DNA of 34,713 nt from Chryseobacterium gleum (GCA_945883565.1 CAMCXO010000026.1:1-34713), one strand, 5' to 3'. Counted from the first letter of the stretch, positions 26,973 through 34,651 are shown. Made by a program: numbers and translations. Notes: generated from the sequence alone by a model not told the origin.

Positions 26973-28052
26973 CTATTCAGCATGAAGGTTAAGGTTTGAA
27001 AGAACCTGTTGAGGTTTAACGAACTGGGATACAATTATGTCCCCATTTTTTATTTTCTGAACGCCGTCCAATACAAATCTGTCACTTGGTTTTATTCCTT
27101 TTTTTACTAAATAGATATAATTGAGCTCGCTTTCGATGGTTATTTCTTGAGATTTAACTAAGCCTTCATGGTTAACCAAATACACAAATTTTTTCTCGAG
27201 AACATCAAAAGTGGCCTTTTGAGGAATTATGTTAATGTTTGTGAGTTTTTTGGTCCAAATAATGTTTCCGGTTTGACCATGTCGCAGTAAGCCATTTGTG
27301 TTTTTAAAGGTTGCTCGAAACGCAATATTTCCGGTTTTATTATTAAAATCGGATTCGATGGTTTCTATAATACCTTCTTCTTGGAAAACGAGGTCATTTG
27401 CAAGTTTCAGATGTACATGTTCATCCTTTTTTTTAGCTCTCGAGGCGTAATCTAAATATTCTGACTCTGGCACATTGAAATACACCCACATTTTGGAATT
27501 ATCAGAAAGGGTTGTTAAAAGTTCTCCTTCATCCAACAAACTACCCAATCGAACATTCTCAAACTTTCCTACTATTCCGTTAAAAGGTGCTCGAATTTCG
27601 GTGAAACCTAAATGCGTAAGAGCCAAACTAAGATCGGCTTTGGCTTTGCCTAATTTGGCTTTAGATAATTTCACTTCACTTTGAGAAACAATGTTTCTAT
27701 CAGCCAAAGCCAAAGTGTTTTGATATTCTACTTCGGCGAATTCTAATTCCGACTGCGCCTTTTGGGCTTCGGCCTGAAAAACATTTGGTTGAATTTGAAA
27801 AAGCAAATCGCCCTTTTGAACATATTGCCCTTCATCTACTAATACTTTATACAGATAGCCTTTTTCTAAAGATCGCAATTCTATATGTTGGTAAGCATGA
27901 ATTTGCGCAACATATTCTTGATTTATTGAAGTGTCTTTTAAGATGGAACTACTAACTAAATAATGGGTTGTGTGATGCTCCTGACGGTGATTTCGGGTAC
28001 AGCTTGTGGCAATAAACAAAGCAAAGCCCGAAAGGAAAATGATTTCTTTCAT
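26973..28052 (-). CDS. RND periplasmic adaptor lipoprotein (MFP, AcrA-like)
   Basis: 359 residues. The lipoprotein signal ends FIATSC. It has the family order: a biotinyl-lipoyl half (VDEGQYVQKGDLLFQIQP), a coiled-coil hairpin (QAEAQKAQSELEFAEVEY to KLSKAKLGKAKADLSLAL), the second lipoyl half (TEIRAPFNGIVG), then beta-barrel and membrane-proximal domains. It bridges the inner-membrane pump and the outer-membrane channel. It is first of the three efflux genes; the small membrane-protein gene upstream (gap 98 bp) may be co-transcribed. Confidence 0.95.
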   Translation of the reverse strand: MKEIIFLSGFALFIATSCTRNHRQEHHTTHYLVSSSILKDTSINQEYVAQIHAYQHIELRSLEKGYLYKVLVDEGQYVQKGDLLFQIQPNVFQAEAQKAQSELEFAEVEYQNTLALADRNIVSQSEVKLSKAKLGKAKADLSLALTHLGFTEIRAPFNGIVGKFENVRLGSLLDEGELLTTLSDNSKMWVYFNVPESEYLDYASRAKKKDEHVHLKLANDLVFQEEGIIETIESDFNNKTGNIAFRATFKNTNGLLRHGQTGNIIWTKKLTNINIIPQKATFDVLEKKFVYLVNHEGLVKSQEITIESELNYIYLVKKGIKPSDRFVLDGVQKIKNGDIIVSQFVKPQQVLSNLNLHAE

Positions 28053-28114
28053 TGGTACTTGGTTTTAAAATAAAAATGGAATTCCCCTAGCCTAGGTGGC
28101 TTTCAGTAAGAATT

Positions 28115-28141
28115 AAGACTTTTTTAGGGGTTATAAGTCTT
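28115..28141. promoter_or_regulatory. Inverted repeat upstream of the efflux operon
   Basis: AAGACTT (28115-28121) and AAGTCTT (28135-28141) form a perfect 7-bp inverted repeat with a 13-bp AT-rich centre containing AGGGG. It lies between the small membrane-protein gene and the adaptor gene, and could be an operator or a weak terminator. A second short palindrome, CCTAGCCTAGG, is close by at 28086-28096. Confidence 0.35.
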
Positions 28142-28150
28142 TATTTATTA

Positions 28151-28603
28151 TTAATAAGTAAGGTGTATTTTCCAGGAATGGTATAATTTATAAAGGACGG
28201 TTTTGGCGATTAAGTTATTTAATATTAATAGCTGTTTGTACTTAAACTTATTTTCAGCATTGCCGATTTCTGCAATGCCTTTATGATTTAAAAATGAATT
28301 AAGATTGTTTTTGTGTTTTTCTTCTTCAATATCCTCTTCAGAGGTGCTGGGGTTGGGATCTGAGCTTAGTGGCCGGGAAGTGTTCGGATGTAATGAGTTT
28401 TGAACATTACTCCGAAATATGGCGCTTTCTACCTTTGATGATTGGGTCTCATCTTCACTAAAATGAGAATTGGTCAGATTCTTGGGGTAACCCAAAGAAA
28501 AGCCAGGTATTATGAAGGCCAAAGCCAAAATGCAAACAACGACAAAACAAAAGCCAAAAACCTCTTTGGTCTTGAAATTGTACTTGAAAATGTTGTTTTT
28601 CAT
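28151..28603 (-). CDS. Hypothetical single-pass membrane protein
   Basis: About 150 residues, taking the Met of MKNNIFKYNF as start (an in-frame Met six codons earlier is also possible). One clear transmembrane helix near the N-terminus (FGFCFVVVCILALAFIIPGF) is followed by a Ser/Asn/Glu-rich, low-complexity segment (SSDPNPSTSEEDIEEEKHK) and a C-terminal hydrophobic-basic part. No family was recognised. It is just upstream of the efflux adaptor on the same strand, so a membrane accessory role is possible but unsupported. AT-rich. Confidence 0.5.
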   Translation of the reverse strand: MKNNIFKYNFKTKEVFGFCFVVVCILALAFIIPGFSLGYPKNLTNSHFSEDETQSSKVESAIFRSNVQNSLHPNTSRPLSSDPNPSTSEEDIEEEKHKNNLNSFLNHKGIAEIGNAENKFKYKQLLILNNLIAKTVLYKLYHSWKIHLTY

Positions 28604-28811
28604 TTTGAAAGGTGGCGGCAAAGTTAGCTTTTTTAGAGTCTTGGCAATAGCTATAAAATGGTTTATTGTTATTTGGAATTTAAGAAATTATGGGTTTAAT
28701 GGTCAGTAAGTTGCTAAAAATGTTATGTAAGTACTTTGGAAACGGGTTTGTAAATTCGGATTCTCTTGTTCCTGAGGAGAAATGGTTGGTTTATAAAAAG
28801 GACGCTTGCGG

Positions 28812-29438
28812 TTAATAATGAATGCACAAGTCTATTAGCTCGAATACGCCATTTGTGATGTTGTAAGTGGCCTTAAAGGTGTAAGCTTCAGTATTGTCTC
28901 CCCATGACACTTCGTTAATTTCAACAATTTCATCTGCCAAAATTGTAAAGTTTCTGGTGATGTTGCCGTTGGGGTTTCCACTGTTGGCTGAGCCATTAGA
29001 ACGTATCCAGCTTTTAATTTCTCCATTGTGAGAGAAGCCCATTAGTATGCCTAGTGATTGGCCAAATGTTTCTTTTTCTGTTAATTCTAAATGCATAAAA
29101 TAGTGCTTTTGGAGTTTGGTCACAAAAAGTATGGCCATTGAGCTATAGTCATCAAAGTTTAAACAGTTCGAATTGTCTTCGCAATCTAATTGTCCGAATG
29201 CCGTTCCGCCAAAGGGGTTAATGGTTGTTGGCAAAATGCTTTTTATTTGCTCAATGATGAAAGTACTGTCTTTTGAATGCAGAATACTTTGACTTTCTCT
29301 GTATGTTTTGTTTAGGTTATTGTGTGTTGTATAGGGCAAATTGCGAAGCTGTGCATTTTTAATTAACGAGTTAAATCCGGATTGACCAAAAACACTAAAA
29401 CAAAAATTAACTAAGACCAATGCCAAAAATGTTTTCAT
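28812..29438 (-). CDS. Hypothetical secreted protein
   Basis: 208 residues with a Sec signal peptide (FLALVLVNFCFSVFGQ). The mature part has a Cys pair in LDCEDNSNCLNFDD, strand-like segments (MAILFVTKLQKHYFMHLEL), an NGSANSGNPNGN loop, and ends LIDLCIHY. No family was recognised. It stands alone, with 373 bp to the gene before it in transcription direction and about 200 bp of gene-free sequence after it. Confidence 0.6.
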   Translation of the reverse strand: MKTFLALVLVNFCFSVFGQSGFNSLIKNAQLRNLPYTTHNNLNKTYRESQSILHSKDSTFIIEQIKSILPTTINPFGGTAFGQLDCEDNSNCLNFDDYSSMAILFVTKLQKHYFMHLELTEKETFGQSLGILMGFSHNGEIKSWIRSNGSANSGNPNGNITRNFTILADEIVEINEVSWGDNTEAYTFKATYNITNGVFELIDLCIHY

Positions 29439-29614
29439 TATGGATACAATTGTTTTGTTAAAAGTTGTTCAAGTTTAGTGGCTTGACTTAGAAGGGGAAC
29501 AGGGAGTTCATGGCTTTTAAAGAGGTATGGGAATAAAGAGAAGCACCGGACTTGATTTAACCACGTTTGCCTTAATGGCGATTTAGGATGTGAGTGGTTG
29601 TTGTTTCTTCAAAT

Positions 29615-30007
29615 TTATTGTTCCGGGATTTGTTCCAATAGTATTTCATTGCCGTCTATGTCATAATATATACAAGTCATTTCGTCTAGTCTTACCATCC
29701 ATTTTTCTACTCCATTTTCCGAACAATCTTTACAAAAAGTATAATAATCGGTTTCACCATTTTGGTGTGCTTTCAATTTCGAGGTAAAAGCTTCCTTGTT
29801 TATATTGTTAGACATTTTTAGTTCATTATACTTTGGCATTGATATAATTCGATAATCATTTTTGCCAAAATACTCTGTATGACTGTCGGAAACCCAAGTT
29901 GTAAAGCCTATTACCCCAAGGCGTTTTATTTCCTGAATAAATTTCGGGAAATCTGCGCCCGAGTTAACTTTTGAGTGGGCTGATTCAATTTGTAGAAGTG
30001 TAAACAT
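29615..30007 (-). CDS. DUF1398 family protein
   Basis: 130 residues, without a signal peptide. The N-terminus (IESAHSKVNSGADFPKFIQE, then IKRLGV) and the following TWVSDSHTEYFGKNDYRI match what I remember of DUF1398 (E. coli YbcV-like, sometimes labelled phage-derived). The C-terminal part has a CKDC pair and a DEMTCIYYDIDGNEIL strand region. The function is unknown. It is AT-rich and flanked by gene-poor spacers. Confidence 0.72.
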   Translation of the reverse strand: MFTLLQIESAHSKVNSGADFPKFIQEIKRLGVIGFTTWVSDSHTEYFGKNDYRIISMPKYNELKMSNNINKEAFTSKLKAHQNGETDYYTFCKDCSENGVEKWMVRLDEMTCIYYDIDGNEILLEQIPEQ

Positions 30008-30110
30008 GGATGTGTACTAATTGGTTTCGACGGTTTTTTGTTGTGGTGTTTTTATTTGTGCAATGCGTAGCAAGTTACGGCAATTCCGTGTTAAGACATT
30101 TTCGAGGTTG

Positions 30111-30296
30111 TTAGCGCAGGTCTTTTAATTTTTCAATTATTCTTTTCAGGTCAGATTGTGAAAGCATCTCTAGAACTTCAGATTGTGATTTTGGTGGGGA
30201 AAACCCGGCTAAGGCCATTTTTAATTTATTTGGACCTAAAATGGAGGCAATGAAGCATTTTGAGGGAGTCAAAAAAAACAACAAAGAAAAAAACAC
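30111..30296 (-). CDS. Doubtful small open frame
   Basis: Only 61 codons. The first ~15 residues are low-complexity hydrophobic, while the end (SEVLEMLSQSDLKRIIEKLKD) has a natural-looking amphipathic helix. It could be a short gene starting at the inner Met of MALAGFSPP, the 3' remnant of a larger gene, or chance. No family was recognised. Confidence 0.25.
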   Translation of the reverse strand: MFFSLLFFLTPSKCFIASILGPNKLKMALAGFSPPKSQSEVLEMLSQSDLKRIIEKLKDLR

Positions 30297-30420
30297 AAAA
30301 AACAGAAGTTCTTAAAAGCCTGTATTAAAGCCAAATTTGAACTTTTAGTTTAGTCTTTCAATTCATGATAAAGTTGGGCAAGAGGCACGGCTGTTACTGG
30401 CTCGCTTTCTTTTACGGTTA

Positions 30421-32094
30421 TTAAATCACAATCTGTCCAAGTAAATCACCTCGTCTAAATGCAGCAGAAAGTCTTGGCATTTCCAATTTTGTATAATCTT
30501 CATTGTAAAATTGGTTCAAGGCTGTGATTAGAATTGCATTTGCTTCTGTAAATATAGTGTCTTTGTTAATTTCGAAATATGTTTTTAATTGTTCGAAGTT
30601 TTTATGTGTCAGACTTGCTAAAGTTATATTAGCCTTTTGAAGTAATAATTGACCAATTAACATGGATAGGAAATAATTACTATAAGGAATATGTGGGTAT
30701 TCTTCAATTAATGCTGTTTTTCTCCGTTGATTGTCACAGTATCTGTAAATTAAAACAGCAATTACTACTTGAGCGGCATTCGGTGTTGGCCTATATACGT
30801 CATCATACAAACTTCCAAATAATTCTTTGCGTTTAAACTTTGCTACATGTGGTTTTCTTTTCCAAATAGAGTAAACAGCTTGAGCCGCAACAGAAAGAGG
30901 AATTATAGAATCTGTAGTGTTTGCGATATCTTTTTTACGTCTATAATTATAACCAAGCTCTTTGATGTCTGTTTCAAGAGTTCGTTGTATTGAGTCGTAA
31001 GCTCTTAGGTCACTAAGATCCACTGGGTTTTGACTATTTGTAGCTAAAGTGATCTCATTTACTAAATTTTCATTGTCTTCATTTGAATCTGAAAGTTCAT
31101 ATATACGAACGAGAACAAAAACTTGAGAAAAGTCTTTGGTTGGATTGTCATTTACTGTATGTTCAATGGTTTTACAAGTTTGTCCCCCATTAATGATTTG
31201 AATATCTTCTGCAATAATGTCCCAGTTTTTTTCTTGAAGAGCATTATAGCTGAATTTTTTACAAATCATCGTTATTCCATTATTTTTAAAATAGAAATTA
31301 TCTTTTCTTTCTCCAAGTAATGTTTCCTGTATCGCTTCATTAACCCTATTTCTGTTTAGACCCAAATATCTCCTAATGTTCTTCTCTAAAAGTCCATCTC
31401 CATGAGCTTGGAACAATTTTGCGATTTCTGCAACATTAACTTTCCCAATTAAAACCCTTTTGAAATTGAAACTTTCAACGACACTCTCTCCAGTAAGTCT
31501 CAATGAAGCTTTAATTTCCTTGGATGATTGAATAAAATCAACAACATTTTGATGATTAATGTATTCAAATTCTACTTGATCCTTTGGAAAACCTGCATTT
31601 ACTATATGTTGCTCACCTTCATCATTCCATTTCAAGCCATTGTTGAATAACACAATTTTTACAACAGGAATATATCCGTCAGATATAAGCGAACGTATTT
31701 CTTCAATTTGAGGTTTAAGTTTCGGATTAAGTTGAACTTCTTTTGAAGGGTCGAATATTGAGCCTATTGAATTAATAACTCGAAGAACACTATTTGCCGG
31801 ATAATTTGATTCTTTATCTAAATTGAAAACATATTTTCCTTGAAAAATAGTTACTGGGAGTTCTAAATCATTGGTGTCTCCTATGTAAATTGCATCGATA
31901 CCAGCATCGTCACCACCGTCAGTAACCATAGAAAATGCTTCGGCAAGTTCTATATTTAAATAGGTTGCGACAGTAAGTAGAACGAATGATTTTGAAATTT
32001 TATTATTTTCGTCATTACTTTCTGTAAACCATTCTGGTTTGTCCTGTACTATTCTACGAATTCTTTGGTCAATGATATGTTTATTTATATCCAT
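30421..32094 (-). CDS. AIPR family protein (abortive infection / phage resistance type)
   Basis: 557 residues, cytoplasmic. The AIPR domain is recognisable from EKNIRRYLGLNRNRVNEAI, then YFKNNGITMICK and IQIINGGQTCKTIE. The N-terminal part has an acidic cluster at Asp59-Asp67 (DGGDDAGID) followed by Gln86-Gly-Lys88 (FQGKY), the D...QxK pattern of restriction-endonuclease-like domains, so nucleic-acid cleavage is a plausible activity. AIPR proteins are known from abortive-infection systems and often occur as single-gene defences. No partner gene is visible. The C-terminus may be frameshifted (see findings). Confidence 0.88.
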   Translation of the reverse strand: MDINKHIIDQRIRRIVQDKPEWFTESNDENNKISKSFVLLTVATYLNIELAEAFSMVTDGGDDAGIDAIYIGDTNDLELPVTIFQGKYVFNLDKESNYPANSVLRVINSIGSIFDPSKEVQLNPKLKPQIEEIRSLISDGYIPVVKIVLFNNGLKWNDEGEQHIVNAGFPKDQVEFEYINHQNVVDFIQSSKEIKASLRLTGESVVESFNFKRVLIGKVNVAEIAKLFQAHGDGLLEKNIRRYLGLNRNRVNEAIQETLLGERKDNFYFKNNGITMICKKFSYNALQEKNWDIIAEDIQIINGGQTCKTIEHTVNDNPTKDFSQVFVLVRIYELSDSNEDNENLVNEITLATNSQNPVDLSDLRAYDSIQRTLETDIKELGYNYRRKKDIANTTDSIIPLSVAAQAVYSIWKRKPHVAKFKRKELFGSLYDDVYRPTPNAAQVVIAVLIYRYCDNQRRKTALIEEYPHIPYSNYFLSMLIGQLLLQKANITLASLTHKNFEQLKTYFEINKDTIFTEANAILITALNQFYNEDYTKLEMPRLSAAFRRGDLLGQIVI

Positions 32095-32164
32095 TTTTTT
32101 GCCTTCAATTTGTCTGGTTAAATGTACGTTTTTTTATGAAATGTGAGCTTTGTCGTCCTTAAGC

Positions 32165-32302
32165 TTGCCTGTAACGGTTTGCATATGGCTTGTGGCGGTT
32201 TCGAAGCACTAAACTGTCCACCGAAACTAAAGCTGGCTACGGAGCGAAAACTTTGCTTGTAGCCGTTAAGCCGCCATAAGCTATATGCTTTGTTAGCCAC
32301 AG
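32165..32302. repeat. attC-like multi-hairpin element
   Basis: A long imperfect outer stem joins 32171-32200 (GTAACGGTTTGCATATGGCT...) to 32268-32297 (...CCATAAGCTATATGC...TTAGC). Inside it are two shorter inverted repeats: GTTTCG/CGAAAC (32198-32203, 32222-32227) and GGCTAC/GTAGCC (32235-32240, 32259-32264). The predicted single-strand shape is a three-way junction. Length, interrupted arms and end words (GGCTAAC and CCGTTAC on the minus strand) resemble integron attC sites, though the 7-base cores are not perfect. It directly follows the DUF4349 gene in transcription direction. Confidence 0.55.
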
Positions 32303-32306
32303 TATT

Positions 32307-33086
32307 TTATTTTTTTCTTCTGTAAATTCTTAGTCCGATAATGAGTCCAAGTCCGATTAAGACAAATGGCCAAATATTAGTCAGTGCGACAAAAAACCAA
32401 ACTAAATTGTCCCAACCGTTTTTAAAACCATTTTTGAATTTCTGTCCGAATTCTGTTTCGTTTGGAATACTCTCATAGAAAGTCATTGTTAAGGTCGAAA
32501 ATGAAACCCTGTCTTGTAGGTACTTTAGTCGTCCTTCAATTGATTCAATATCTGACCTTAATTGTCCAATTTGCTTTTCAATTTCTAATACTTCGGTAAC
32601 GTTTTTAGCTTCCTTAAGAAGGTCAATAAAGCGTTGTTCAAGTTCTTTTTTAGTCTTTAGTCTCGCTTGAACGTCAAGAAATTCTTCGGTTACATCTTTT
32701 ACGTTGATTTCCTTGCTCTCAAACTTTTCAACGTCTTGAGTTGCCTCACTTAATAAATTGTCAAAATTGTCCGCAGGAACACGAATGACTACAGTATTAC
32801 TTTTTCGTCCTGGTGACTTAAATTCTTGGTCAGAAGAAACGTAGCCTTTGTATTTATTGACCGCTTCAAAAATGGTTTTTCTTGTCGAGTTTAAATTGTC
32901 CGTTTCAAACTCCACTCGACCTTCTTTGATTAATTTTCTTTCGACTGATTCATTAGTTTTTTGTTCTGTTGTCGGTGCGACTATTTCTTCGTCAGCCATT
33001 TCCATACTAGCACTGTCGGGATTCTGAGCGCATCCGAAAATGATCAGTAAGATTATCAATCCTAAATATTTGGTCATATGTTTCAT
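32307..33086 (-). CDS. DUF4349 domain lipoprotein
   Basis: 259 residues. A lipoprotein signal ends IIFGC; Met4 (MTKYLG) is an equally good start. Then comes DUF4349: EGRVEFETDNLNSTRKTIFE, VVIRVPADNFDNLLSEA and VTEEFLDVQARLKTKKELE, a long coiled coil with QRFIDLLKEAKNVTEVLEIE, and a C-terminal transmembrane helix (WPFVLIGLGLIIGLRIY) with a basic tail. The function is not established; the layout suggests an envelope-spanning protein. The gene is closely bracketed by inverted copies of GTTAGCCACA (32292-32301 and, inverted, 33103-33112), and the attC-like element follows it, so it may be a mobile cassette. Confidence 0.85.
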   Translation of the reverse strand: MKHMTKYLGLIILLIIFGCAQNPDSASMEMADEEIVAPTTEQKTNESVERKLIKEGRVEFETDNLNSTRKTIFEAVNKYKGYVSSDQEFKSPGRKSNTVVIRVPADNFDNLLSEATQDVEKFESKEINVKDVTEEFLDVQARLKTKKELEQRFIDLLKEAKNVTEVLEIEKQIGQLRSDIESIEGRLKYLQDRVSFSTLTMTFYESIPNETEFGQKFKNGFKNGWDNLVWFFVALTNIWPFVLIGLGLIIGLRIYRRKK

Positions 33087-33254
33087 AGTCGTTGTTTTAT
33101 AATGTGGCTAACTTATATATATACGAAAATATACTGTAATTTTTCCGGTTTATTGTGGTTTGGTTTTTTGTATAGTATATTCATTATTAGTGGTTTTGTT
33201 GGTTTTGGTAAAATTAGCTGCGTTCTGGGTCAATTGATCTAGGGGCTGTTTATT

Positions 33255-33374
33255 TTATTCACTTTGGTCTGGGTTATGTGGATCGAAATGGTGGTCTACG
33301 TGATGTTTTGTGGCCCCAAAATAGTGTTCAAAGAGTTCGTAAAAAGGGTGTTGAGATATCCCGATGAATCTAAT
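33255..33374 (-). pseudogene. Possible 3' remnant of an unknown gene
   Basis: This minus-strand stretch reads as a natural-looking His-rich C-terminus (FYELFEHYFGATKHHVDHHF followed by DPHNPDQSE and a stop). Its 5' side runs straight into the 26-bp palindrome at 33375-33400, and the frame beyond translates the palindrome, not a protein. It may be the end of a gene cut by the repeat, or chance. No family was recognised. Confidence 0.3.
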
Positions 33375-33400
33375 TAGCCCACGGTTTAAACCGTGGGCTA
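33375..33400. repeat. Perfect 26-bp REP-type palindrome
   Basis: TAGCCCACGGTTT followed immediately by its exact reverse complement. This wording is a palindrome I recall as a frequent REP element in Bacteroidota, often mobilised by REP-associated tyrosine transposases. No such transposase is in this window. The remaining spacer 33087-33479 holds no supported gene. Confidence 0.9.
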
Positions 33401-33479
33401 TGTGAAGGGTGTTGTTGACTGTTTGAAGTTTGTGGCTTAGGAGTGAAAAGCATTGATGCAAATGAAGGTGTTGTGGGTT

Positions 33480-34265
33480 TAGCGACTGCTTTTGTTGGTA
33501 GAACTGAAAGCGCTTGCGGTAAAATGGAAAATGCTAGCGGTGGAACCGATAACGTTCTTGGTGGAAATGAAAAACTTCGTGGTTTGTTGTAAATGCGCGC
33601 GGTGCAGCGTTGAATTCTGTTGCTTATTGTTGACGCCGATGGTGGAAGTGAAAAAGTTGGTGGTAAAATTGAAAATGTTCGTCGCTTAATTGCAAAGGGC
33701 TTTGGTGCAGCGTTTGACGCCGACGGTGCAGCGGATAATGCAGGTAGTAAAATTGAAAACGCTTGTGGTGCAATTGAAAATGCCTATAGTTTGCTGTTTG
33801 ATGCCTGTAGTATTATGGTTGATACGGGTATACAAAGTTGAAGAGGTCGGCAGTAGAATTGAAAAAGCCAACACCTTAAAGAGGTGAAGGCTTCCGCTTT
33901 TTTGAAAAGGTCGACTGCTTTTTTGCAGATGCTTGTGGTGGATGGTTTGAAGCCAGGTCTGGCTTGTTAGATGTCGGCCGCTTTTTTGAAAATGCCGGTT
34001 TCGTTTTTGAAAACGCCGACCGCTTTTTTGCTGATGTCTGGGGTTGATGGTTTGAAGTGAGGTTGGGAATTGAAAATGCGGGCTGCTTTTTTGCGGATGT
34101 CTGTAGTCTAGGACGAGAAGCTAGGTTTTGATGGTTTGAAGTGGGTGGATTTTTTGAAATGCGGGCAGAAGATTTGAAGAAGGCTGTGTTTGATGGTTTG
34201 AAGTTGGTGAGGGAATGTTTGACCGCGATGCCTGAATGTTTGAAGTGGGTGGTTGAATCTTAGAG
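33480..34265. repeat. Degenerate ~21-bp periodic array
   Basis: Successive units of about 21 bp (20-22) follow the plus-strand pattern GGTGGAATTGAAAATGCTTGT with much variation. Examples are GGTAAAATGGAAAATGCTAGC, GGTGCAGCGTTTGACGCCGAC and AGTAAAATTGAAAACGCTTGT. From about 33890 the pattern shifts to TTTTTTGAAAATGCCG and GATGGTTTGAAGTG units, still spaced near 21. Short frames (e.g. 33620-33841) would encode GGxIENAC-like heptapeptides, but stops and length changes break them, so this is probably non-coding. It is far more diverged than the left array. Confidence 0.8.
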
Positions 34266-34323
34266 GTCAATTAATGATGGTTTGATGCTTTTACATTTTA
34301 TTTATTAGTGGGTTGATTTTCTG

Positions 34324-34495
34324 GGCCTGCGGCTATGGAATTTTTTCAATTGGTTAACCTTTTGGGCGCCTCAATCGCCGGCGCAGGGGCTAAAGTGATT
34401 TTATTTGGTTAAAATGATTTTTTTTCTAGGCCTTCGGCTATTGAATTTTTTCAATTGGTTGTTCTTTTGGGCGCCTCAATCGCCGGCGCGGGGCT
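34324..34495. repeat. Two copies of the dispersed palindromic repeat
   Basis: Copies at 34324-34392 and 34429-34495, spaced 105 bp, begin GGCCTGCGGCTAT or GGCCTTCGGCTATTG and continue TTTTTTCAATTGGTT and GGGCGCCTCAATCGCCGG. Each has an ATTGAA/TTCAAT-type and a GCGCC/GGCGC hairpin. They match the copy at 1017-1076 and lie in the same orientation. Confidence 0.85.
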
Positions 34496-34497
34496 TG

Positions 34498-34537
34498 TTC
34501 CTTTTGGCTTGACCCAAAAGGAACCAAAAGGTCAAGC
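34498..34537. repeat. Nested alternative hairpins
   Basis: TTCCTTTTGG (34498-34507) pairs with CCAAAAGGAA (34514-34523), while GCTTGACC (34507-34514) pairs with GGTCAAGC (34530-34537). The two perfect stems share bases, so only one can form at a time. This word pair is a repeat I recall from other Bacteroidota intergenic regions. Confidence 0.75.
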
Positions 34538-34581
34538 TGGACGCTTTGGGGTAATGTTTTTGGGAAAAATTGTCTGGAATT

Positions 34582-34651
34582 ATGTCGCCCCTTCGGGGCT
34601 TTAGGTTGTGGGTACGGTTATTCTATAATCATGTCGCCCCTTCGGGGCTTT
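34582..34651. repeat. Twin GCCCC-TTC-GGGGC hairpins
   Basis: Two identical copies of ATGTCGCCCCTTCGGGGCTT (34582-34601 and 34631-34650), each a 5-bp GC stem with a TTC loop followed by T residues. They could act as weak terminators for transcription from the left, or be part of the repeat cluster. Nothing else is recognised up to the window end. Confidence 0.75.

Noticed and set aside
30008-30110. Second attC-like site (ACGG-CAATT-CCGT and TTGTTAGCGC)
   Set aside because: Only a 4-bp stem; the TTAGCGC word is part of the stop and end of the small frame at 30111-30296. Too weak to call.
33492-33689. 65-codon plus-strand frame in the right array
   Set aside because: Repetitive Val/Leu/Lys composition from the array, overlapping other equally short frames.
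33620-33841. 73-codon frame with GxIENAC-like heptapeptides
   Set aside because: It is a by-product of the ~21-bp periodicity; neighbouring units contain stops and length changes.
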